From an uncultured Lachnospiraceae bacterium (lineage in GTDB: Bacteria > Bacillota > Clostridia > Lachnospirales > Lachnospiraceae), in the NCBI GenBank assembly GCA_902770965.1, contig CACXUY010000003.1:34569-98568 (forward strand): a stretch of 64,000 bases of DNA, written 5' to 3'. A program made the position numbers and the translations under genes. Each line of letters begins with the position of its first letter. Within the stretch, counting starts at the first letter, position 1. Below the pieces are notes generated by a model. The model searched no databases. It had not been told where the DNA came from and saw only the letters and a program-made list of their open reading frames with translations. Below are positions 24,765-33,243 of the stretch, piece after piece.

Positions 24765-27464
24765 ATGAACAACATAGATGATTCTGAAATGAAGAACCCG
24801 TTGCTTCCCAACGAGAGCCTGCTTTCAGAAAAATTCAGCAGAAGGACTTTCATGAAGGGCTTCGCTGCGACGACTGCTGCGGTAAGCCTGTCAACCATCC
24901 TTCCCGCGACCATTCTTGCGGACAAGGGAGAAGAAGCAGAAGCGGTTGCCGCCGATGTCTATGCCTCTGGCAATGGGATCTATCTTGACGGCGGGAATGT
25001 CAATATGAACGGAAAGAGCTACACTCTTGAGTTCACCCAGCCCGTGCAGCTTAAGGCGGTCGTAGGAGGCAAGGTTCAGACCGAAGGCGTATGGCGCTCG
25101 AACTATAAGCACCTGGTATCAGTCGATCCCAACGGCACTGTACGTATGCGCGACGGAGTCGGCGGTTATGATGTCGATGTAACCTGGACGAAGGACGGCA
25201 TAAACTATAAGGTCACCTTCCACACAGGACAGACTGCCGGCGGTTATTCCATCGATGTCGATGCGCCGATGACCAGGGGCGAGTTTATGATCCGCCTGGC
25301 GAATTACTTTGGCTGGTGCCACTACAACAACGTCATGGACGACGGCAGCGACATCAACGATGACGGAAGCTATGCCGAGAAGGAGAGGGTGCGCAATTAC
25401 TATGATGTCACGGGCAATGCTGATTACGTGAAGCCCATCGAAGCGGCTCTCGACATGTTCGTGCTTCATGCCGACTCTCCCGAAGAGTGCTTTTATCCGA
25501 TGTCATATATGAGCCGTCAGGATGCCGCCGTGATACTCTGCAAGGCCTTCATGATACCTGAATGTGACAATGATTACATCGCGGGCTTTGCCGATGCGGA
25601 TCAGATCGATCCTGACTGCTACAGTGCGCTGAACGCGCTGGTCGGACATAATTATATGCGCGGCCGCACCAACATGACTCTCAATCCCACGGATGATATC
25701 ACTGACACGGAAGCCCGCATCATCATCGAAGCCATAGATGGCGCGGTCTCTGCTCCTGTGTGGTGCATGCCGGTCTCGAACCGTAAGTTCGTCCGCATCC
25801 GCCCTTATTTCCAGTGCCCCGATAAGGACGCGACGCTGCATTATCGCCACCGTGTAGTAAAGGTCTCCGATGACAGGCTTATCGGCCTCAAGTCACAGGA
25901 TGCAGTCATGGCAAATGACGGAGAATGGACGGACTGGATCGATTTCATTCCTGATTACACCATCGATCCTTTCTTCGGCTTCCAGAGCTGCAACTGGCTT
26001 CCTTATGACAAGATATGGTACGTCGTTGAGCTTGAGGTGTATTCCTCGAAGCCCGGCAAGCAGGACAGCGGAGTATCGAAGTATGTGTGGCGCATCGAGC
26101 GTCCGGCGTGGCATGATTTCGCCTTTGACAAGCTCCATGAGGGGACGAGTAATTATCCCACCGTCTATCGGTTCTTTGACAATTTCCAGGCTGCTGCCTA
26201 TTATATCGAGGGTTCAAGGTCAGGCATACTTTATGACGGCCTTATGCCCACGAACACAAGCACTACGTTGATTGATTATGTAAAGGAACACTGCGCGACG
26301 AAGCCTTTTGTCTTCGTCCTCGGCCATGAACACGGAGATCATAACGGCGCCATGCCTCCTGCCTATGCCCAGGGCATACCTGTCTATGTCTGCGACAGGG
26401 TCGGTTCGCAGGAAGGCAAGAGCTGGACCTACCGTTTCCGCTCACATGACTATATCAACGATGACTCCGATACCGAGACCTTCACAGGCACCTACGAGAA
26501 CAACGATGAGCATCAGTTTATACACATCGATGAGGGCCATGTATTCGATCTTGGCAACTGCAAGTTCGAGACCTATCGTCTGCCAGGACATGAGGATGCC
26601 ATGCTTATCCTCTATGACCGCGCGAATGGACTTCTGTTCTCATCCGATATTTACGGCGTCAACCGTTATTGGGTCGCTGACCAGTTCTCAGCTAAGGGAG
26701 TCAAGCAGGATCTCGTCCTGTCGCTGCATCAGCAGTTGATGGAGGAGTACGCGAAGGGCGGAGCGAAGGTCAAGGAGCTTTACACCGGTCACAACCGCAT
26801 TGGCGTCGGTCCTGACTATCTGATGGTGTGGGAGCAGGCACTTCAGGATATGATCGACTGGGGTGATCCGGCTTATAAGGATGACCGCCGCGGCGACGGC
26901 GCGATTCTGGCGAGAAACGGCTTCAGCCTGGAGACCATGAACTGGCAGGGCTTCACCGAGAACGGCAAGATGAGGGTTGCTGAGTACGAGGGACAGTACA
27001 CCGGAGAGACCTTCCGCCGCATTGAGCTTGACCATGTAAACAGTGATGGGAAGACTTCAGATGTCAGCACCAACCTGTATTTTGACAGGAATTCTGTCAC
27101 GGCTCTGAGCAATGTCAGCTTCCGTGACGCGAAGCTTGTCGGCCATGATTTCAGGTACAAGGCAGGACAGAACAGTGAGTTCACGGAGCTTGAGGACGGC
27201 CGGCTTAAATTCGTTGTTCCCAACAAGTTCGTACCTTTCGAGTATGACTATGAGGTCAAGATCGCTCCCGGCCAGGAGACAGTGACCTTCACTCCTGTGG
27301 CGATGTCCAATCGTTACCAGAGCCTCACGGTCAATGGCAAGCCTGTATCAAGCCGCTGCCCTGTGACTGTGTCCACCAGCGAGCCCGCGAAGATCATCTG
27401 CATTGGACCTGACGGAACAGAACCCGAGCAGCCCTATGTCTTCACCTTCGTGCCTGAGGAATGA
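24765..27464 (+). CDS. Tat-exported S-layer-homology / metallo-beta-lactamase-fold protein (paralog 2)
   Basis: 899 residues from ATG 24765, chosen because GGAGGG lies 8 bases upstream and the N-terminus (MNNIDDSEMKNPLLPNES) then matches both paralogs. Tat motif SRRTFMKGF, possible cleavage after ILA. Same order as paralog 1: Big_2-like, SLH-like repeats (YPMSYMSRQDAAVILCKAF), metallo-beta-lactamase domain with HEHGDH (from His521), LPGHEDAM, FSSDIYG, YTGHNRIG, then a cadherin-like sandwich ending PYVFTFVPEE. It lacks the DUF4214 tail. It is closer to paralog 3 than to 1 (shared ISRLRP-type region FVRIRPY and KVSDDRLIGLKSQDA). An intrinsic terminator follows. Confidence 0.9.
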   Translation: MNNIDDSEMKNPLLPNESLLSEKFSRRTFMKGFAATTAAVSLSTILPATILADKGEEAEAVAADVYASGNGIYLDGGNVNMNGKSYTLEFTQPVQLKAVVGGKVQTEGVWRSNYKHLVSVDPNGTVRMRDGVGGYDVDVTWTKDGINYKVTFHTGQTAGGYSIDVDAPMTRGEFMIRLANYFGWCHYNNVMDDGSDINDDGSYAEKERVRNYYDVTGNADYVKPIEAALDMFVLHADSPEECFYPMSYMSRQDAAVILCKAFMIPECDNDYIAGFADADQIDPDCYSALNALVGHNYMRGRTNMTLNPTDDITDTEARIIIEAIDGAVSAPVWCMPVSNRKFVRIRPYFQCPDKDATLHYRHRVVKVSDDRLIGLKSQDAVMANDGEWTDWIDFIPDYTIDPFFGFQSCNWLPYDKIWYVVELEVYSSKPGKQDSGVSKYVWRIERPAWHDFAFDKLHEGTSNYPTVYRFFDNFQAAAYYIEGSRSGILYDGLMPTNTSTTLIDYVKEHCATKPFVFVLGHEHGDHNGAMPPAYAQGIPVYVCDRVGSQEGKSWTYRFRSHDYINDDSDTETFTGTYENNDEHQFIHIDEGHVFDLGNCKFETYRLPGHEDAMLILYDRANGLLFSSDIYGVNRYWVADQFSAKGVKQDLVLSLHQQLMEEYAKGGAKVKELYTGHNRIGVGPDYLMVWEQALQDMIDWGDPAYKDDRRGDGAILARNGFSLETMNWQGFTENGKMRVAEYEGQYTGETFRRIELDHVNSDGKTSDVSTNLYFDRNSVTALSNVSFRDAKLVGHDFRYKAGQNSEFTELEDGRLKFVVPNKFVPFEYDYEVKIAPGQETVTFTPVAMSNRYQSLTVNGKPVSSRCPVTVSTSEPAKIICIGPDGTEPEQPYVFTFVPEE

Positions 27465-27520
27465 TCTGCTGTTTGTTTGATTAGTGAATTTAAATATTTA
27501 TGGCCGTAAAACGGTATTCT

Positions 27521-27554
27521 GGGGCTGTCGTTTCGGCGGCAGCCCCGGTTTTTT
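27521..27554 (+). terminator. Intrinsic terminator of paralog 2
   Basis: GGGGCTG (27521-27527) pairs with CAGCCCC (27540-27546), followed by GGTTTTTT. Confidence 0.88.
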
Positions 27555-27580
27555 GAAACGGCGACATAATGTTTGCTGCC

Positions 27581-27661
27581 TATGCAGTATATGTTTCATA
27601 AAAAAGAGATGTGTTTCATAAGCGAAGGCCAGTGCATTTTTTGTGAAGCACATGCTGCATA
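27581..27661. repeat. Repeat family C, copy 1 (imperfect long hairpin)
   Basis: TATGCAGTATATGTTTCATA then AAAAAA pairs with TTTTTTGTGAAGCACATGCT then GCATA, mostly by Watson-Crick and G-T pairs. The 3' arm matches the hairpin at 42928-42993. Confidence 0.6.
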
Positions 27662-27741
27662 GATACATAAGCTTTGAATAATGACTACATTTTCGTCTAT
27701 GGACACAACGTTTCTTTTTGGAAAACACAGCTAACAAAATC

Positions 27742-27761
27742 TGCCGTCGACGGGCGGCTTC
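27742..27761 (+). promoter_or_regulatory. Conserved leader motif upstream of metallo-hydrolase gene 3
   Basis: TGCCGTCGACGGGCGGCTTC, 34 bases before the start codon. Same core as at 20798 and 24708. Confidence 0.6.
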
Positions 27762-27795
27762 TTGCAAGAGAAAACCTACTAATGGAGGGAAACGA

Positions 27796-30519
27796 ATGAA
27801 CAACAGAGATGATTCTGAAATGAAGAACCCGTTGATCCCTGACGAGAGCCTGCTTTCAGAACAATTCAGCAGAAGAACCTTTTTGAAGGGGTTCGCTGCC
27901 ACGACCGCCGCGGTCAGTCTGTCCACGATTCTTCCCGCAAACATTCTTGCGGCGAAGGGCGAAGGCGCCGAAGCCGAACAAGGCAAGGCATACGCAGCCG
28001 GCGATGGTATTTATATTAATGGCGGCAGCGTCAACATGGACGGGAAGAATTATACCCTTGAGTTCACGCAGCCTGTTCAGCTGGTTGCTATTCTTGACGG
28101 AAAAGAACAGAGTGAGGGTGTGTGGCGCTCCAATTACAGGCATCTTGTGTCCGTTGATCCGAACGGGACCGTGCGTATGCGCGATGGCGTCGGCGGATAT
28201 GATGTTGATCTTACCTGGACATATGACGATACGGTCTATAAAGTTACCTTCCACACAGGCCAGACCGCGGGAGGTTATTCCATCGATGTTGATGCTCCTC
28301 AGACACGGGGCGATTTTATGATACGTCTGGCGAAATATTTCGGATGGCCTCATTATAACAACGTCATGGATGACGGCACTGATATCAACGATGACGGAAG
28401 CTATTCGGACAGTGAACGCGTCCGTAATTTCTACGATGTCACCGGAAACGCTGACTATGTTAAGCCCATAGAAATGGCGCTTGATATGTTCGTGCTCCAT
28501 GCTGATTCTCCGAACGATTGCTTCTATCCTTTGTCCGCTATGACAAGAGAGGACGCGGCTGTCATTCTGGCGAAGGCTTTCCAGGTACCTTTCTGCGAGG
28601 AGGATTATATCTCAGGCTTCGAGGATGCGGATCAGATCTCTCCTGACTGCTATGACGCGCTCAATGCCCTGGTCGGACGTAACTACATGCGCGGCAGGAC
28701 GAACATGACCATCAATCCGACCGATCCCATAACCGATACCGAACAGCGTATTATTATGGAAGCGATAGACGGCGCTGTATCCGCTCCTGTATGGTGCATG
28801 CCCACTTCCAACCGCAAATTCGTGCGAATCCGTCCTTATCTGCACTGTCCTACCGAAGGGGCGACCCTTCACTGGAGGCATCGCGTGGTGAAGGTCTCCG
28901 ATGACAGGCTCATCGGACTCAAGTCACAGGATGCCACTATGGCAAATGACGGAGATTGGACAGAATGGAAGGATTTCATTCCCGGATATTCCACCGATCC
29001 CTTCTTCGGCCTGCAGTCCTGCAACTGGCTTCCTTATGATAAGATCTGGTATGTGGTTGAGCTGGAAGCATACTCCACGAAGCCTGGTCTCGATGACGGT
29101 CCTGTCTCGAAATATGTGTGGCGTATCGAACGTCCGGCGTGGCATGATTTTGCTTTTGACCAGCTGCATGAGAAGACCGAAGACTATCCGGCTGTGTACC
29201 GCTATTTCGACAATTTCCAGGCCGCGGCATATTATATAGAAGGAACTACGCTCGGTGTGATCTACGATGGCCTGATGCCTACTAATACGAGCATCACCCT
29301 CCCTGACCGTGTAGCCGAGGTGGCGAGCGAGGGCATCCCCCAGATATTCGTGCTCGGACACAATCATCCGGATCATGTGGGAGCCATGTCCCCTTGTTAC
29401 GACAGGAATCTTCCGGTCTATGTCTGCGACAGGGTGGGTCCTAAGCTTGGATCGAGCGGTTCATTTACCTACAGACCCGAGGATTATATCTCGGGCAATG
29501 AAGGTGAGAGGCATACAGTGACATATGGCGCAGAGGGTATGCCGGACTTCGTTCATATCGATGAGGGTTATGTCTTTGACCTTGGAAACTGTAAGCTTGA
29601 GTGCTACCGTCTGCCCGGGCATACCAATGACATGATACTGCTGTATGACCGGGCGCATGGCCTGCTGTTCTCGTCTGATATATACGGCGTCAACCGTTAC
29701 TGGGTTGCCGACCAGTTCTCAGCTACGGGCGTGAGGCAGGATCTGCTCATGTCTATACATCAGCAGCTTATGGAAGAGTACAGCAAGGATGGCGGGAGAG
29801 TAATGGAGCTTTACACCGGGCATAACCGCACCGGCGTGGGCGGAGATTACCTGATGGTCTGGGAACAGGCGCTTCAGGATATCATAGACTGGGGCGCTCC
29901 CGGATACAAGGATGACCGTCGCGGCGACGGCGCGATCCTTGCCTTCAACGGCAACAGCCTGGAGAATACCAACTGGCAGGGCTTCGTCGAGTCCGGCAAG
30001 ATGAGGGTTGCGGAATATACCGGACAGTATACCGGCGAGAAGTTCCGCCGCATAGAGCTTGACAATGTGAACAGCGACGGCAGGACGTCGAATGTCAGCG
30101 CTAACCTTTACTATGACCGCAATACCGTCGCGGCCCTCAGCAACATCAGCGTCCGCGACGCGGAGTTTGTGGGCGTGGACTTCATGTACAAGTATGGATT
30201 CGGTGATGACACGGCCTTCGCGACCTTGAAGGACGGGGACTATCGCGAGGAGGACGGCCGTTATACCTACGCCATACCCAACAAATTCTTCCCGCCTCAC
30301 CATGAGTACGATGTGAAGATCCGTCCCGGACAGGAGACGGTCACTTTTACGCCTGTCGCGATGTCGAACCGTATCCAGAGCATGACCGTCAACGGTAAGG
30401 CTGCGTCCAGCAGGTGCCCCGTAAAGGTCTCTACGGCTGCTCCGGCGGTCATCACAGTTGTAGGACCTGACGGAGAAAACACGGAGGTCTATACGCTCAC
30501 ATTCGTCACTGCGGAGTGA
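27796..30519 (+). CDS. Tat-exported S-layer-homology / metallo-beta-lactamase-fold protein (paralog 3)
   Basis: 907 residues from ATG 27796 (GGAGGG upstream; N-terminus MNNRDDSEMKNPLIPDES as in the paralogs; an in-frame ATG at 27718 would bury the Tat signal deeper). Tat motif SRRTFLKGF, possible cleavage after ILA. Big_2-like, SLH-like (YPLSAMTREDAAVILAKAF), metallo-beta-lactamase domain with HNHPDH (from His522), LPGHTNDM, FSSDIYG and YTGHNRTG. Differences from paralog 2: Thr-Asn replaces Glu-Asp after the third histidine, and there is a short insertion near residue 800 (YGFGDDTAFATLKDGD). Ends in a cadherin-like sandwich. It is 380 bases upstream of tatA. Confidence 0.9.
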   Translation: MNNRDDSEMKNPLIPDESLLSEQFSRRTFLKGFAATTAAVSLSTILPANILAAKGEGAEAEQGKAYAAGDGIYINGGSVNMDGKNYTLEFTQPVQLVAILDGKEQSEGVWRSNYRHLVSVDPNGTVRMRDGVGGYDVDLTWTYDDTVYKVTFHTGQTAGGYSIDVDAPQTRGDFMIRLAKYFGWPHYNNVMDDGTDINDDGSYSDSERVRNFYDVTGNADYVKPIEMALDMFVLHADSPNDCFYPLSAMTREDAAVILAKAFQVPFCEEDYISGFEDADQISPDCYDALNALVGRNYMRGRTNMTINPTDPITDTEQRIIMEAIDGAVSAPVWCMPTSNRKFVRIRPYLHCPTEGATLHWRHRVVKVSDDRLIGLKSQDATMANDGDWTEWKDFIPGYSTDPFFGLQSCNWLPYDKIWYVVELEAYSTKPGLDDGPVSKYVWRIERPAWHDFAFDQLHEKTEDYPAVYRYFDNFQAAAYYIEGTTLGVIYDGLMPTNTSITLPDRVAEVASEGIPQIFVLGHNHPDHVGAMSPCYDRNLPVYVCDRVGPKLGSSGSFTYRPEDYISGNEGERHTVTYGAEGMPDFVHIDEGYVFDLGNCKLECYRLPGHTNDMILLYDRAHGLLFSSDIYGVNRYWVADQFSATGVRQDLLMSIHQQLMEEYSKDGGRVMELYTGHNRTGVGGDYLMVWEQALQDIIDWGAPGYKDDRRGDGAILAFNGNSLENTNWQGFVESGKMRVAEYTGQYTGEKFRRIELDNVNSDGRTSNVSANLYYDRNTVAALSNISVRDAEFVGVDFMYKYGFGDDTAFATLKDGDYREEDGRYTYAIPNKFFPPHHEYDVKIRPGQETVTFTPVAMSNRIQSMTVNGKAASSRCPVKVSTAAPAVITVVGPDGENTEVYTLTFVTAE

Positions 30520-30899
30520 ATTTTAGTGAGATGAGGCTGTCAGCAGCCGCCGGGTATTGGTGAATGACATCTATAACAGGGCGAAGCTATGTTTTAGACA
30601 GCCGTAGTACAGAAGGCATAACCAGATGATATTTTTGCGGGGTGTTTGTATAATTACAACATCCCGCTGTTTTTGTTCCAGACTGCGAGCCGGGAGCTGT
30701 GGGGCAGGCTTGCAGCGTAAACCTGTATAGCACCGCGCGTGCTGCCGCTTTGGATAATAGAGATTATTAGAGAATATGGCGATTTTCGAGGTTATTTTAC
30801 AAAGAAACCTGTTTCCTAAAATGGTAAAAAGTGTTACAATACATAAATAGTATGCAGACATACATGCACAAAAAGCTGTATTGACGGAAAGGACAAGAG
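30520..30899 (+). other. Gap between paralog 3 and tatA
   Basis: Gene-free apart from a terminator at 30637-30674. AT-rich sequence at 30780-30850, including TTTCCT-17-TACAAT near 30814-30842, could hold the tatA promoter, but the -35 is poor. ACCGCGCGTGCTGCCGC near 30731 may be a scrap of family B. Confidence 0.4.
30637..30674 (+). terminator. Intrinsic terminator after paralog 3
   Basis: GCGGGGTGTT pairs with AACATCCCGC (one wobble) and is followed by TGTTTTT. Confidence 0.75.
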
Positions 30900-31322
30900 A
30901 TGAAGCTTGGAATCCCCGAAATAATAGTTATACTGATTTTGGTGGCTGTATTGTTCGGTACAAATAAGATGCCGCAGATTGCGAAGTCCATAGGCAACGC
31001 TATCGGAGCTTTCCGCAATGGTATGTCCAAGGCTCAGAAGGGTGAGGAGCTGTTCACCGAGGCCGACGGAGAGAAGCTGAAGGAGACAGCCGGCGAAGCT
31101 GTCAGCTCGATGAAGGACAACGCGGCAGCGGCGGCGGAGAATGCGGTGCAGAATGTCTCTTCGGCAGTGAGCATAGCAAAGGAGAAGGCCGAAGAGAGGA
31201 TCGAGGCTGTCAAGGGCTTTTATAATGATTCCGATACTCCTGCGGATACCGCGCCGGAGAATGAGAAAGTTGATTCCGCCTTTGAGGAGGAAAGTCGGGA
31301 CAAGCAGGCTGTGCAGATTTGA
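30900..31322 (+). CDS. tatA: Sec-independent protein translocase TatA (first copy)
   Basis: Forms the homo-oligomeric component that lets folded twin-arginine substrates cross the membrane. N-terminal TM helix (residues 4-20, PEIIVILILVAVLFG), the conserved hinge FGTNKMPQIAKSIG, an amphipathic helix, then an unusually long acidic/Ala-rich tail, 140 residues in total against 60-90 for most TatA. The tail may be a coiled-coil-like helix (AAAAENAVQNVSSAVSIAKE). Ribosome site GGAAAGGA. First gene of the tat set. Confidence 0.92.
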   Translation: MKLGIPEIIVILILVAVLFGTNKMPQIAKSIGNAIGAFRNGMSKAQKGEELFTEADGEKLKETAGEAVSSMKDNAAAAAENAVQNVSSAVSIAKEKAEERIEAVKGFYNDSDTPADTAPENEKVDSAFEEESRDKQAVQI

Positions 31323-31427
31323 GCTGAATATGCATGAGTCGGTGTAGCCGGCTCACAGCATGGATATATGACAGCCTGGTGCGGGCGCGCAGCGGGCGGA
31401 AAGCGCGGATACCGGTTAGCGTGGCGG

Positions 31428-31529
31428 GAGTGCGAAGCGGGTGGCCATATAGGGATGCATACATACATGCATGTATGCTGCCACGACCTTCACACGTCGT
31501 GGCAGCACAGGCGTGCTATGAATGTTTAC
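31428..31529 (+). repeat. Repeat family B, copy 3
   Basis: GAGTGCGAAGCGGGTGGCCA, then TATAGGGATGCATACATACA, hairpin GCTGCCACGAC - CTTCACAC - GTCGTGGCAGC (11-bp perfect stem), ending GCTATGAATGTTTAC. It lies between tatA and tatC. Confidence 0.88.
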
Positions 31530-31556
31530 TTTATTTGTTTGTAAAGGGTGGAGCAG

Positions 31557-32348
31557 ATGGGAGCAGGAAAGGATAAAGCGGATACTTCTTCTGACGGAAG
31601 CATGACCTTGAGAGGGCATCTGTCTGAGTTCAGGAACCGCATTATAGTTTGTCTCGTCGTTCTTGTCGTGGCGTTTCTTATATGCATGACCCAGGCGAGA
31701 GGTTTTTCCGAACTCCTTATATCGAGAGCTACGATGTTCCGCTTCATTTATACATCACCTACCGAGCTTTTTATGGTCTATATGAGGCTAGCACTCATAG
31801 GCGCTTTGATCATAGACGCTCCCGTCATCGCCTATGAGGTCTGGTCTTTTATGAAGCCGGGACTCAGGGAGGGTGAGAAAAGAGCCATCAGGATGACCTT
31901 TGGCTTTGGGATCATCTTGTTCGTCATAGGTGCTCTTTTTGCCTTTTTCATGATACTTCCGATCTCAACCCAGTTTTTCTACAGCCTGAACAAAGGCGAG
32001 CTCATACAGCCGATGATCTCGATCGAGAGCTTTGTCAACTATGTCACGCAGATTTTATTGGCTTTTGGAGTGGTCTTTGAACTGCCGATAGTAGTTGTGA
32101 TGCTGACAAGCATCGGGGTGCTCCATTCCTCGTTCCTGAGGAGGAATACCAAGTTCGTCATAGTTATTGTCTTCTTTACCGCCGCGGTCATTACGCCTCC
32201 CGATGTGACTTCACAGGTGTTGGTGGCGATTCCTATGCTTGTGCTTTTCGAGGGAAGCGTTTTACTCAGCAGCCTCATAGAGAAGAGGAAGAAAAAGAAG
32301 GCGGCAGTGGAGAGTGAGGAAGACAATGACAGCATAGAGAACGAATAG
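31557..32348 (+). CDS. tatC: Sec-independent protein translocase TatC
   Basis: Polytopic receptor of the Tat system that binds the twin-arginine motif. Six TM helices can be followed. Conserved features: HLSEFRNRI before TM1, the acidic site in TSPTELFMVYMRLAL after TM1, SFMKPGLREGEKR in the first cytoplasmic loop, FGVVFELPIV with its buried glutamate, and TPPDVTSQ near TM5/6. I start at ATG 31557 (AAGGG about 8 bases upstream); an in-frame GTG at 31548 overlaps that site. 263 residues is normal. A basic then acidic tail ends the protein. Confidence 0.95.
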   Translation: MGAGKDKADTSSDGSMTLRGHLSEFRNRIIVCLVVLVVAFLICMTQARGFSELLISRATMFRFIYTSPTELFMVYMRLALIGALIIDAPVIAYEVWSFMKPGLREGEKRAIRMTFGFGIILFVIGALFAFFMILPISTQFFYSLNKGELIQPMISIESFVNYVTQILLAFGVVFELPIVVVMLTSIGVLHSSFLRRNTKFVIVIVFFTAAVITPPDVTSQVLVAIPMLVLFEGSVLLSSLIEKRKKKKAAVESEEDNDSIENE

Positions 32349-32367
32349 CTTTTTGGGGGATAAGGAT

Positions 32368-32802
32368 ATGAGGATAGGCACTACTGAACTGATTCTTGTT
32401 ATTATAATCGCGCTCGTTGTTTTTGGACCGGGCAAGCTGCCGGAGCTTGGCAGAATGCTTGGCAAGGCCATTGGCTCTATCAAGCATTATTCTGATCCGA
32501 ATACCTGGGAGAAGCAGGCATCTGCCGAAGAAGCTGAGCTTCGCAAGGAAGAGAGAGAAAATGCTGCTGTGTCTGATACTACAGCAGCGGCAGCCGGCGT
32601 GGCAGCGGCAGCGGACGATAATTCAGTACCCGCAGGTTCAGGATCGGAGGCGCAGCCAGAGGACGGCTTACCTATACGGATAGATGTATCCGCTGAGGCG
32701 CCTGATGAAGATGCCGCGGATCTCAGTGAGATGGAGGGCAAATCTATAGACGAGATAGCAGGTTCACTGCTCAAATCGACCAGGCAGGATGCGGATGCTT
32801 GA
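32368..32802 (+). CDS. TatA/TatB-like translocase subunit (second copy)
   Basis: 144 residues. N-terminal TM helix (GTTELILVIIIALVVFGPGK) with the TatA/B hinge FGPGKLPELGRMLG and an amphipathic helix, then a long acidic Ala-rich tail. Gram-positive Tat systems usually do with TatA and TatC, but the FGPGKLPELG motif and long tail could give this copy a TatB-like role. ATG 32368 is preceded by GGGGGATAAGG. It starts 20 bases after the tatC stop. Confidence 0.9.
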   Translation: MRIGTTELILVIIIALVVFGPGKLPELGRMLGKAIGSIKHYSDPNTWEKQASAEEAELRKEERENAAVSDTTAAAAGVAAAADDNSVPAGSGSEAQPEDGLPIRIDVSAEAPDEDAADLSEMEGKSIDEIAGSLLKSTRQDADA

Positions 32803-32835
32803 AGCACGATAGAAGATAAAGCAGGCCTTTATTTG

Positions 32836-33000
32836 TAATTATTCAGCACCCCAAGATAACTGTTAGAATACAGGATGAAGTGCTCGAACTTCGGACGTAT
32901 CATAACAGTTATCTTGGGGCGGACAAGGCGCACAGCGACTCTGACCGCCCCACAGCGAGGGATGCGCAGCATCCCGAGTCTGGAGTGCTGGATAAATACC
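32836..33000. repeat. Repeat family A, complete long copy (inverted relative to 15250)
   Basis: Starts ATTATTCAGCACCCCAAGAT, contains AACTGTTAGAATAC / GTATCATAACAGTT arms around AAGTGCTCGAACTTCG, then CCGCCCCACAGCGAGGGATG and ends GAGTGCTGGATAAATACC. It fills the gap between the second and third tatA genes. Confidence 0.88.
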
Positions 33001-33043
33001 ATATTTTCTATAAAGGCTGCTGCATGAAAGGGGGCGACTCAGA

Positions 33044-33217
33044 GTGAAAATAGGTATGCCGGAACTGATAGTAATCCTTGTCATAGTGATCATCCTTTTC
33101 GGACACAGGACTATTCCTAAGCTTATTCAGTCTTTGAAGGATGTCTTCAGCAAAAAAGGCAGGAATAAAACTGCCAAGTCTGACGGATCCAAAAAAGATG
33201 ATTCGGAAAGGATATGA
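33044..33217 (+). CDS. Minimal TatA-like subunit (third copy, GTG start)
   Basis: 57 residues from GTG 33044, behind a run of GGGGG about 10 bases upstream. Sequence MKIGMPELIVILVIVIILFG, then HRTIPKLIQSLKDVFSKK, gives a TatA-type TM helix, the FG hinge and a short amphipathic helix, then a charged tail. It lacks the long tails of the two larger copies. It sits 26 bases before the DUF4214/hydrolase gene, so those two are probably cotranscribed. Confidence 0.82.
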   Translation: MKIGMPELIVILVIVIILFGHRTIPKLIQSLKDVFSKKGRNKTAKSDGSKKDDSERI

Positions 33218-33243
33218 CGAGAGATATATAGGAGGTTGACAAT

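Larger units (their letters stand above)
27465..27795 (+). other. Intergenic leader region between paralogs 2 and 3
   Basis: Gene-free. Contains the terminator of paralog 2, a family C hairpin and the conserved leader motif. Confidence 0.6.
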
